Below, piece after piece: positions 9,518-19,662 of a DNA stretch of 64,000 nt. The stretch is taken from the NCBI GenBank assembly GCA_003049435.1, contig PYSQ01000031.1, positions 62,001 through 126,000 of the forward strand, written 5' to 3'. The DNA is from Nakataea oryzae. Its lineage: Eukaryota > Ascomycota > Sordariomycetes > Magnaporthales > Magnaporthaceae. The notes beneath the pieces were generated by a model. It had not been told where the DNA came from and did no database searches. It saw only the letters and a list, made by a program, of their open reading frames with translations. The translations under genes and the position numbers were made by a program. The number at the start of each line of letters is the position of its first letter. Position 1 is the stretch's first letter.

Positions 9518-12500
9518 TCAGGCACCCAGACTGACAGCCATGGGGTTTGTATCCAGGTCGTTGTAGTCAAGCGACAGCTCGCGCTGATACCACAGCAAAC
9601 AATCAGTCATTGGTCTATCAAGCCGCGCCAAGGGGTCAGGCATGTCAGCCAGGCCAAGCGAGGAACTTACCCGCTCCTTACCCCACCGAGTGGTGTCCCA
9701 AACGAGGTAGTACCCGCGCTCATGGGTCGGGCTTATGACTTGAGGCATCATGTGCTCATCTTTGGTAAGCCAGATTTGTAGCTTCTTGTGCCACCGCCAA
9801 TTCCGGTTGTTCCTATTTACGGACAGACGATGAGCGCCCATGTTAGTTGGCCAGACAACGCAATTTCGGGGGCGAGTCAACGGTAACACTAACAGCTCCA
9901 TCGCAGCCAGTTGCTGCTGCTGGTCGCCTGGAGACGAATAGAAGATCCACATCAACGTCTCCTCGTTGAAGCCTTGGATCTTGTTCTCGATAGTCTGGAC
10001 ATTGGTGACTTTGTAGCAGTCGGGCAGCCGAAACTTTGGTATCGATGGCCGCGGGGGAGTGTCATCGAATGCCGAGTAAACCTGTTCAGATATCGGTCTG
10101 GCCAAGGGAGGTTGCACAAAGTCAGCACGGCTCGAGTCTTGACACCAAAATCATTGCCCAACGTACTCGGGGTTCCTCAGAGCCTGCTCCAGGCCCATGT
10201 TGGTGTAATCGATACCGGACACTAGCGCATTGTAGTCCGGGTAGGTGTTCATGAGATAGCGAAGACCCTTGATACCCCACTTGTCCACCTCGGGCATCCC
10301 GCCAAGCGGATCCTGGACAGGTGGTGCCTGTTCCACCTCATCTTCCTTGGCCTTGCCTGTAGGGGCGCTACCGCCGATGGCCCCCAGTGGATGGCGGTTG
10401 TCTGATTGGTACTGTAAGTCATCCAGGTTCGAATTCTGTGACGTAACGCCGCCCTCCCTAGAGGCGGATCCCTTTTGGCGTGCCTTTTCGTCGCCTGCCA
10501 GGTTCCGCGTCTCGACGGGCCGGGTTCCTGAGAGAGCTAGATGTTAGCGCAACAGGAAGCCATGTGGACGACAAACGATTCTTTTATGCTCTGCAAAGGA
10601 GGGCGAGGCTGCACTAACCAACGGGGGAGCGGGCCTCCGCCGTTCGGGTGTTGGCCGAGAGTGCGTTTAAGAGACCGTTTCCAGCTCTGCTTGACGGCTG
10701 GGCCGAGGTTGGTGTACCGCTACCTCCTTGCGCACCAAATCCTAGACTCGTCATAAGGCTGGGGCCACCGCGCTCGCGCCCAATCTCGCCATTTGGATTT
10801 CGGTTCAATGGCGGGAACTCCTCGACAGCCCCGGGCTGGGACGCTGTTGTTTGGCCCATGTTCCCTTGCCCGCCGAACCGAAACGAACCTTGATCAGCAG
10901 GCAACCGCGAGCTTGGGGTGAAAATATCATCCTGTTGGCTCGTTTGTTGCGCCGATAAAGGTGTTGGTTGGTTCCGCTGCACACCAGAGGGGCCACCTAG
11001 ATTTCTCGATGCGCTTGTTGACCACATAGTGGACTGGGACGGGTTGGGCAGCTGAGGGTTGCCTGAGAGAGACGGAAACTCGCTGCGGGATTCAAAAGTC
11101 AGTACTCGGCAAAGATATAAAATAAGAATAAAAATAAAAAGAACAAAAAAGTAAAAAAGTCCAGGTTGGGGGAAAGCCCCAAGCATATCGAAGTGTGTTT
11201 GACAGGTGAGCGGAGTCTGAGGGGTTGTTGAAGGCAAGGTAGTGTGGTCAGATCCAGGTGGGCGTTCTAGTACCACCTCGCATTGATACCCGGCGTGGGT
11301 TGACGAGAAGGCGAAAGGTGCATTGAAGAGCACAACTCAACCATCCTGAGCTTTGAGGGTTTCTTGGGCTTGCGGGAAGCGTAGGTCGCACCCGAGCTTG
11401 AGACGCTCTCCGGAGGATACATGCTGAAGCTCTCCAGGCGGAGCCGGCTGCGTGGCAAGAAAGGACGGATATTGCTTGGTGGATGGGGTGCTAGGGAGAG
11501 TCGGGGTGTTGGGAGGAGAGATGAAAATTGCCACAAGGGTGGTTTGTGAAGTAGGAGAAGCAGGAGGAGTAGGCCAAATATCAAGACATACGAGAGGTCA
11601 AGTGGCGTGGCAGGTTGCGACCCGCTCAAGCTCTGCGCAAAACTAACGTTGCCGCCTAGCTGCCGTGACTGGTTTGGCAGCCCACCGCTGCTCATAGGAA
11701 TACCGGCACCAAACGCCCAGCCAGACCCATTCCCACCTGGAGCCGCGTCGCCAAAGCCACAATCAGTATGTTCCATCTCGTCTCTTACACGCCCGAGGAG
11801 ACATGTGTGGGGCGGCAGTAATCCAATCTCTCACCCAGCTTGCCGTTTGGTAATCGGTTCGAAACCGCTCGGCCGGGTTGTTGCGGTTGTTGCGGTTGGC
11901 CTCCGAAGCCTCCTGGCATCCCACGGAGGGATTGCGGTACTGCTCCTGAACGCAACGGGCAGTTAATAGCTATTCTCACAAGAAACAACACGGCGGCGCA
12001 GTGGCAACAAGGGCATGGGTATCAAGCAATAAAAAAATAAGCAGCCGATAGAGATGTGCGCAGGTCTTGGTCAAGTTGTGGTCGCAGCCTGGTTCCTAAA
12101 CGCGGGCCATCGGGCTCAGATGTGCTGGGCAGCTCGAGATGGGGAGAAGCCTGCGAACCGAAGGTCGGCCGGCAGGAGCAGCCAGCCCCTGTTTCGGGCG
12201 CAGAGCATCTGGCAAGAACCTGGCACAAAAGCCAAAGGCTACGAGCTGTCCAATTGACGGGAAGGCCCGGTCGGTCGTCGGGTTGTCGCCAAGGGCCGGT
12301 TTCTGAGGGAGGGGAAAAGATGGCAGGGGCCGACGTCGATGAGAGGCGCAGCGGGAAGGAATGGTCGATGGCTGTTGGGCGGCCAGGAAGAGCAGGCGTC
12401 GGTCGCGCGGAAGGCGAAGGAGGGCGGCATTGATGCGGCGGCAATTGTAGGCGACGCCACGGAGTGCTATAGGGGCAGGTGGGCAAGATCGAGGAGGAAG

Positions 12501-12538
12501 GGAGATGGAGAGCCGGCTAGCATACCTGGTCTATTCAT
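9518..12538 (-). CDS. NOT2: CCR4–NOT complex subunit NOT2
   Basis: This is a scaffold subunit of the CCR4–NOT complex, acting in mRNA deadenylation and transcription control. Eight exons are 12526–12538, 11835–11945, 11592–11736, 10619–11082, 10167–10527, 9894–10097, 9671–9812 and 9518–9583, giving 501 aa with all phases consistent. The start comes from a 13-nt exon reading MNRP, which joins in frame to GAVPQSLRGMPGG; this N-terminus resembles what I recall of other fungal NOT2 proteins. The middle is a Gln/Gly/Ser/Pro-rich linker with the EFPSL motif. The C-terminal NOT box begins at DKWGIKGLRYLMN and includes PRPSIPKFRLPDCY, LMWIFYSSPGDQQQ, RNWRWHKKLQIWLT and YLVWDTTRW. Two introns are long for this window (about 580 and 509 bp). 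Family call is firm; the first exon is inferred from frame, splice site and family resemblance. Confidence 0.9.
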
Positions 12539-13105
12539 TGTCGGAGGAGGTGGGTGGGATCGGGGGGCGTGAGGGGGCCAATTCGGGAGTGTCGAAAGCA
12601 TATGAGACCGGGGGCGGCCGTCCGGGGGGCTCGAGGGTGGCTATGCGATGTGGGCGAACGGTTGGGATGCTGGGGCGGAAAGGCTGTGGCTTTTTGGACC
12701 TGTTTGTCGCCGACGTTGATCTCCAACCTGTAGCAAGGCTCGTTGCAATGTGACCTAGACCTAGCGCCTGCGCCAAACAGCCGGCTGGTCTGTGCGCCGC
12801 GTAGCACAATATGATTGGATCTTGCCGCAACGCATCGTGGCCGGGTCCACTCCAGCTCTTCAGCCTTGCCGTCACGCCTCGATGCATCGTTCACCTACAG
12901 GACGCAGCTAGATTCAATGCTAGGTACCTACCTGACTCCCTACCGGGCAGGCAACTATGTGTCCACCCGATACCCTCGCCTCGGCGGCGGCGCGCAGCCA
13001 GACTCGGTTGTCCCTATGCTTGCATACTGGCGAGAGGCACTGTCTGATTGATGCGACTACGTATTCTCCCGCGCGCGACCACAGGGCTAGCACATGTGCG
13101 CCCTT
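12539..13105. other. NOT2–ZNG1 spacer
   Basis: This is the region upstream of NOT2 and downstream of the ZNG1-type gene (567 bp). Only a GGTACC-centred TACCTACC motif near 12921–12936 stands out. Confidence 0.6.
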
Positions 13106-14637
13106 TCAGCCCAGCCTTGTTCCAAGCAGGCTTCCTGCAAAGTCAAAGCCCTGCAGATGCCTTCCGATAAGAACCATTTTGCCCTCGTTTGCCGTGCCAC
13201 CGGCCGCATCTTCAGGCGAATCAAATATCTCGAACAGTTCGCGCACTCCTTGGACGATTTTGATGCTCCCGTCCGAAAGAACCAACCGTCCCTTGACGCG
13301 GTGCATCTCGAACCACGCCTTGTCCTCGGCCTTGCCGACGCCAGGCAGTTCGTTTTCCCATAGAATTGACCGCAACCACTTGTCGACGTTTGCGACCTGC
13401 TCGGGCTGGAGCACACCCAGTGGTATCGATATGGTTGATATCGACTAAAGGTTGCGCAGTGGCGGGTCAGCCGCGCGCGCTCGGTCGACTTTTCAGGCCA
13501 ATTCCGGACTTACCGAATCAAGATGTGAGTGCCCTTTGGATTCTATGGAATCCAGCTCCTCTACTCTGTCATAGGCGTGCAGATCTAGCAGGAAGCCCTC
13601 CAGCCGGGGAACCACACTCTGCTTGGTCACGTGGATCTTTGCAAGTCCGTTGATGGACTGTATCCGCTCCCTGACGGTGCGCAGCTCGTCGTCTGAGACC
13701 AGGTCCGCCTTGTTGATGACAATGACGTCCGCATGCGAGATCTGGACGTGTGCCGTGGTCATAACAGGCCCATGGGCGTCGCTCTCCTCGTGGCCCTCAA
13801 CCCTACCCGACGGGTCGTCCAGGCTGCGCAGGACGTTCTTGGCGTCAACCAAGGTGACGATGCCGTCAAGGTAGATGGTGCTGCTGAGGCCTTCATCGAC
13901 CCAGAAAAGGGGCGCGAGGTTTCCGGGATCCGCCAGGCCAGTGGTCTCGAGCAGGATGTAGTCGAACTTTCCCTTCTTTTCCATGAGCGACTCGATGGCC
14001 GCTACGCCCGTATCTCTGATGAGACAGGTCGCGTCAGTATCCGAGGCCGGGGGTTGTGAGCGATAGTGCAGTCTCACTTTACTGAGCAGCATATGCAGCC
14101 GTTGCCGACTTCCATCCACTCTTCGACCGACTCCCCGTCTTTGTTGATGGTAAGAGACTTCTCGATATCGAGGGCTGCGCATCGGCATACAAAACTCTCA
14201 GTCAACGGTGCTTGATCACTCTCGGTGAAAACTCGCGACGGACGCTGTGCCTATGGCGTTGGCTCCTTACAGTCTCCAAACTCTGCAACGACCCAGAGAA
14301 CGTCAGCGTTGCAGAGGACAGAGAGTGGAAGGCGGGGAGGGCGTGGTGACATGCCATTCATGATGACGGCAATCTTCTTCCCGTGCTCTGCTGTAAGGAT
14401 GTAGTTGAGCAGAGTTGTCTTGCCGGCGCCGAGGTAGCCTGCACGTGATCAGCCAGTGTCCCCAATCCATCGTCCGCCGGACAAGCCCGTTGAAGAGGGC
14501 TTTGGGCCGGCGCTGAGGCTGGCATGGGCCATACCAGTAACTATGGTTATGGGCACCTTGACGGGTTTCTCCGAGTCGGCGAGGCTGTCACCCGTGTCGA
14601 CGAGGTCTGGCGGAAGCTCGTCATCTTCGAAGTCCAT
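13106..14637 (-). CDS. ZNG1: CobW/COG0523 GTPase, ZNG1-type metallochaperone
   Basis: This is a G3E-family GTPase that binds metal and, in characterised eukaryotic members, delivers zinc to methionine aminopeptidase. Exons are 14535–14637, 14355–14438, 14271–14282, 14078–14174, 13514–14015 and 13106–13444, giving 378 aa in frame. The P-loop GYLGAGKTT is at 35–43, EFGD at 63–66, and the metal-binding CICC at 93–96 (Cys93, Cys95, Cys96). LLETTGLADP follows, and NKAD is the guanine specificity motif. The CobW C-terminal domain starts near LGVLQPEQ. The third exon is only 12 nt and encodes most of EFGDS. The intron before it has a GC donor (GCATGT, 14349–14354). The acidic N-terminus has ELPPDLV, with no cysteine. 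The gene shares its upstream region with divergent MOB3. COG0523 membership is firm; the ZNG1 client role is inference. Confidence 0.9.
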
Positions 14638-15389
14638 TGTGTCACGCGATGCTGGGCTTCGGTTGGTTGGATATGTGGGCTAAAGACGGTGCTTGATGAG
14701 GTTACTGGCTGTAGCAGGAAGACGGGCTGTGGTCGGCGCGAAGTACCTGATGCTAGAATGGTATTTTCATGGATAGTTGGGTAGGTAGGTGGGTAGGTGG
14801 GCAGGTGGGTAGGTGGGTAATAGGGAGGTAGGTACCTAGAGCTAAGGCCATGACTGCCCGCCCATGTAGCCCAGCCTGCAGTGCCCCAGCTTCAATCCGC
14901 CGGCCAATCCCCCTCACCCTACCATAAAAGACGTCACTGGTCCCCAATGGGAGGATGCTTACATAAGAAGGGGTCTCTCAGCACCCACCCTGGCGCGAAT
15001 TGCGGACCCGTTGATCTATCTGGGCTGCAGGGGGCCGCCTGGGTCTAGAAGAGCTGAGCTGGCTGGGTTTGGGATTCCAAGCCGCCCGCGTCAAGGAGGG
15101 AAAACAAAATAAAGACCAAAAAAAAATAAATAAAAAAAAAATAGAAACCAAGCACCAGCCAACGAGCGCGGTCAAATCGTGTCGCATTGCATCGCACACT
15201 CCCGAGCAGCCCGATAGATCCAGACAAGAGAAGGCGCTGTGGTGTGTGCCGCTCCTGTCGCCGCCGCGGACCTACCTGGACGACTGCCTGTGCGTGCGCG
15301 CCACCGGTTCAGGCTACCTGTCGCTTCCCCTGGTGTTCTTTTGCGCCAGCCCGCCCTAGCCCGCTCGCTCGCCCGCCCGACCGCCCGCG
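14638..15389. promoter_or_regulatory. Shared upstream region of ZNG1 and MOB3
   Basis: These 752 bp lie between two divergent start codons, so both promoters are here. A G-rich GGTAGGTGGG-type array covers about 14778–14819 and ends in a GGTACC-centred motif near 14828–14838. An A-rich stretch lies near 15105–15150. Confidence 0.6.
14778..14838 (+). repeat. G-rich GGTAGGTGGG array
   Basis: Repeated GGT/GGG blocks spaced by one to four bases fit both the local TAGGTA motif family and a possible two- or three-tier G-quadruplex on the + strand. Confidence 0.8.
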
Positions 15390-17067
15390 ATGGCCTCTCT
15401 CACGCCAAGCTCCCCGCGGCTCCCGAGCCCCCCTCCCCCCGCCGAAATCCAGCTCGGCCCCAAGCCGGCGCCGGCGGGAAGCACGGCCAACCGCCAGGCC
15501 CAGCAGATGGAGCAGACGGCCCTCGAAGCAAACTCCAAGCGCCGCATCCACCCGGGCACCAGGTCCGCCGACATGGCGGCCGGCCCGCCGCTGGTGCCTC
15601 TGAGCGAGGTTTGTTGCCTTGTCGCCTCTGTCTGTTCCCGCGCGACCAGCAGCTGACGGCGCCCTTCCCCAGCTCGACTCTGCCTTTCAGCTCCAGGAAC
15701 ACCTGGCGGCGCTGCACTACCACCACACGGCCACCAACACGAACCCCGTCAACCGCGAGACGGCCGCCATCCTGGCCACGCCGCCGCCCGGCATCGACCG
15801 CTCCCTGTGGCTGTACGAGCTCTGCCGCTTCCTGATCGAGCAGTGCAACGGCCTGATCGTCGGCTTCCTCTTCGACACGCCGCCGTGCAGCGCCGCGACC
15901 TGCCCCGAGATGCGCGCGTCCGAGTGGCAGTTCCTGTGCGCCGTCCACGACCAGCCCAAGGCGTGCTGCGCCATCGACTACTGCTGCCACACCCTTGACT
16001 GGGCCGCCAATGTCGTCACGAACCCCCAGATCTTCCCCTCGCGCTTCGTCGCCCTCTCGGACGGGCACGACAAGGGCGGCGCCGCCGTCAAGAACCTCGT
16101 CAACGTCTTCCGCCGCCTCCACCGCATCTTCGCCCACGCCTGGTTCCAGCATCGCGGCGTCTTCTGGACCGTGGAGGGCCAGACGGGCCTCTACGTCTTC
16201 TTCAAGACCGTCTGCGACATGTACGATCTGCTGCCAAGCGAAAACTACAAGCTCCCACCCGAGGCCGAGGGGCTCGAGGCTCCCCGCGCCTTCACCCCGT
16301 CGGGAGGAGAACCCCACACGCCGCAGCCGCAGCAAATGCTTTACCAGCCCTCGCCACAGCGCCCCGGGCTGATGCAGCCCACCTCCATTATCCGCCCGCG
16401 CAGCCAGGGCGCCCAGTCGGACGGCGACGACGACCATCTGAACTCGGCGAGCAGCAGGATGAGCACTAGAAGGCACATCCGCAGCAGCCCGTCGACGGGG
16501 AGCGCCGTCACGACCGTCATGGAGGCCGACGAGGACGACGGCGGAGCCGGCTCGATGGCGCACCGGTTCAGGCAGATGCGCATCATCGAAGCCGCCGTCC
16601 CCGAGGACGACCCGGATGCCGCCGACGTGCCGGTTATCGTCGAGCACATTGCCCCGGTCGCAACGGCGCCGGGCGAGCCGGGGGACCAGGCTTCGGCGAC
16701 TGCAGAGCCTGCTGCCACCGGTTCCAGCCCTGTCGGAGACTCGAGCGCGGCTGCGGGGGACTCGGGGGGACTTCCGACGGCGGACACTCCGGTGCACGCG
16801 CAGGGCACCGCGGAGGAGGCCCCGGCGCCAGAGGCAGACAAGCATAGCGCCGGCTCGAGTGGTGTTGCTGACGAGCCGGAGGAGCCGGAGGATCTAGCGG
16901 ACACGACCGTGACCGATTTTGCCCAGCTGGAGGAGAAGGCCGGCGAGGAGGTGGCGCCTGACGGTTCTGCCGGACCCGAAGCGCAAAAGGCCGGAGGTGC
17001 CACCGACACAAAACCAGCGGAAACAGGCGGCGCCAAGGAAACGGCGGGAGCATCAGAGGCGAAATAA
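15390..17067 (+). CDS. MOB3: MOB3/phocein-family protein (STRIPAK component)
   Basis: This is a striatin-associated MOB protein. In Sordaria and Neurospora the homologue acts in the STRIPAK complex, controlling cell fusion and development. Exons are 15390–15608 and 15673–17067, with a 64-bp intron, giving 537 aa. The MOB domain spans about residues 75–265. Its zinc site is visible as Cys145, Cys150, His228 and His233, with the same spacing style as MOB1. LWLYELCRFLIEQCNGLIV and QTGLYVFFKTVCDMYDLLP match phocein more than MOB1. After about 270 the protein is a long disordered tail, first Pro/Ser-rich and then Ala/Glu/Gly/Pro-rich and acidic to the end. Such a tail is far longer than in animal phocein. 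Family call is firm; orthology to the developmental MOB3 is likely. Confidence 0.92.
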
Positions 17068-19662
17068 GGGCGTGCGCAAGCCTGTGCGAGCGGGTGCAGG
17101 AGCCAGGAATCTGGGCTGGCTGCCCTGATCTCGCTGCTGTCTGTTTGTGTCGTGTGTCGTGTTCCAGAGCGTCGCCGGGACCGGCGAATCCCGGTTCAGA
17201 TAGATGTCTGTCAAAAAGTCGTAATAAGATAGGGTGTACTCTGCTCTGTGCCATGCCACGCATGACTTGTTGTTTGCAAGACCCTCGGGACGTTGAAGCA
17301 TGCGCTTTCCTGTCAAGCATTTACTGTGGGATATATACAGACCTCGGAGGGAGGCGGCGCGTCCAGCACCAAAGATACTTGGGTATGGCCACCGCTTGTG
17401 ATGTCGGCGGTGCGCATCGCTCTTCTTTTCATTTCTCACGGCCATCGTATCCCAGTCCACATCCTTTGTACCGCTCGTGCAGTAATATGCGCATGTGCAT
17501 TTGGACACGGTGGAACGAGCTACCACCACAACCACCACAACCAGAGACCACCGTCCCCGCGGCAGCAGCAATATGGCCGGCTCCCTTTCCCAGTCCTGTA
17601 CAGGTTGGTCGGGGCGGCCATCAAAGGCCGACCGCCCCGCCTCGGTCCGCGGGATGCGGGCGCGCTGTGCCCCCGCCATCCGCGGGAGAGAATCCCCGCG
17701 GACACATAGCTAGGGACAGCATGCATGTCGTAGGTCAGTACATACCCATGTTCCTACAGTGCACATGGGGCTGTGTCGGTGTGTCTGCCATGCCCCGCTG
17801 CGTAGGGCGTATACGTGCGCCAGGTGCTCGCCCCGTCTCCAACCATCGTTGGCCGGCGGCACCAATGTAGCTAAGTACCTACATAGGCATGCAAGCCATG
17901 TACCCGTACCCTTACCTTTACCCCTACCCAGTATGTTGGTAAGTAGGTAGATAGGTAGGGGAGGAGCGGCGCGCCCCACAGATCCTGTCATTAACATGGC
18001 CAGGCAGAGTTAGCGGCAGCGGCAACGGCAACGGGTTACAATGTGGATGGCATCCCATGGCCGGCCCGAGCGCGGAGCTACGGGTTTTCTTTTGTGGGGT
18101 CCAACGAGGATGGGACGAAAAAAAATGCTAAGAACGGAGAACGGGCGGGTGGTGGGGGATGTGGTGGGAAAGTAACGAAAGGACCGTGTGGAGGCGGTCC
18201 TGGGGGGGGCTCTTTTCGGATGGTCTCGGCAGCACGTCAGGGGTGTGGGGGAGTGCCCAGGCGCCGGTTCTCGAGGCTCGGACCCAGCGGCCTCGGGCGT
18301 TTAATTACACGGATGGGCGTCAACGGGCAAGGGGGAGGCTCTCCGCTTTGATTCGCAATGCGAGCCGCCTGGTTTGGCACGGGTTGGAGACGAGGAGGGG
18401 AATCGGGAAGGCCTGCCTTGGCTGGTGGGCTTGCCGTCTGTCACTCAGCCCAGCCCACCATGCTATTGATGGGCACATGGGTGCACGCGTTGATGCCGGG
18501 TCCAGCGTTGTGTCCCACGGGTGCAGCATAGCATTTTGCCTTCCTTGCCAATCGGGTCCGTCCCGTCTCCAAAATACTTGGGCAGGCAGTCGACCTACAG
18601 GTTCCGCGGCGTGATAACGGTGTTTTTGTGGGGTGGTGTGGCGGGCAGGTTCGGCCGAGGGGAGCCCAATGCCTCGGGTCTCGATTTTGCGGCCGACGTC
18701 AATATATTAACGTGATTCGGCAGGTGCAGCGCCAGCGGCGCCAAGACAGGGTCTTTTGTGATCTCCCATGACACCTCGCTCGCTCGTCTGGCCAGGACAA
18801 GGAGGAGGGTGAGGAGGGTGAGGAGGGTGAGGAGGGGTGGGGTGTGCGCGGAAAGCCGGTGTGGTTCCAGGGTAGCATGCTGATGTTGGTGCATTTCGGT
18901 TGTGGGTTCCGGCTGATACCATTCTTCGTCTCATGTCCTGAACAGCAGCCCAGGCCTACTCCCTGCAGAGCGTGCAACCCCTGACAGCGCATCCGCTCAG
19001 GCTGTGCACTGCCGATTGCCCATCATGGCGGGTTTGGCTCCACACTTCCATCAGCGTCCATGCAGCCAACCATCGGTCCCTGGTAACTTGACGCCAAGGA
19101 GAACAACTAGGAAAATGATGTTGACGGCCTTTTGGGGGTTTTTTTTCCCTTCTTATTTTGTTCCTTCCTTCATTTTCTCCCCCGTGAATTATAAACATTT
19201 AAATATGTTAGATAAATAAAGTTGATATTTTTCAAGTGCTCCAATGAAGCGAAAACCAGGCCAAGAAATAAATAAATAAAAAAAAGAAAAAGAGAGAGAG
19301 AGAGAAAAAAAACACTCCCCATGCAGAAATGCAGCAACGAAGCATGGGCAGTGTGCAAAAATAGGCTGGCCAAAGGGGCAAAAAGGGTAGAAAAGACAAC
19401 AGAAATATGTATGATACAGGTGGGTGAGAGCTGGTCGAGGAAGCAAAGGAGCCACACGACGAGCGCAAGGGCATCGGTTGAATGCGGCCAAACCATTGCT
19501 GCTAGCCCTTGGCCGTCAACCAGAGGCCGAAACCAAAGGCCACCCTAGCACGGCCTCGTTTGATGTCGAGTGCTTCCGCTCGTGCTTGGTCGCCCAGCCC
19601 GCCGAGAGGGTTCCGGGTCGACGGCAAGACAAAAAAAGAGCCAGGCCAGACCCCATGCTTGC
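17068..19662. other. 3'–3' intergenic region
   Basis: This 2.6-kb stretch lies between MOB3 and the Zn2Cys6 gene. It contains TACCTA/TAGGTAGG motifs (17874–17896 and 17933–17960), an imperfect 9-bp GAGGAGGGT array near 18800–18838, and A-rich stretches near 19270–19310. No reading frame looks like a protein. Confidence 0.6.
18800..18838 (+). repeat. GAGGAGGGT nonanucleotide array
   Basis: About four purine-rich copies lie in noncoding DNA. Confidence 0.8.

Noticed and set aside
9154..9570. 138-residue frame on the minus strand
   Set aside because: It begins inside the last exon of NOT2 in another frame and shows no family motif.
10425..10436. tRNA B-box-like GGTTCGAATTC
   Set aside because: It lies inside the NOT2 coding exon, and no matching acceptor stem or A-box could be arranged around it.
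15400..16845. 481-residue frame antisense to MOB3
   Set aside because: It mirrors the GC-rich codon bias of the MOB3 exon. It has no domain, while the sense strand carries a complete MOB domain with zinc ligands.
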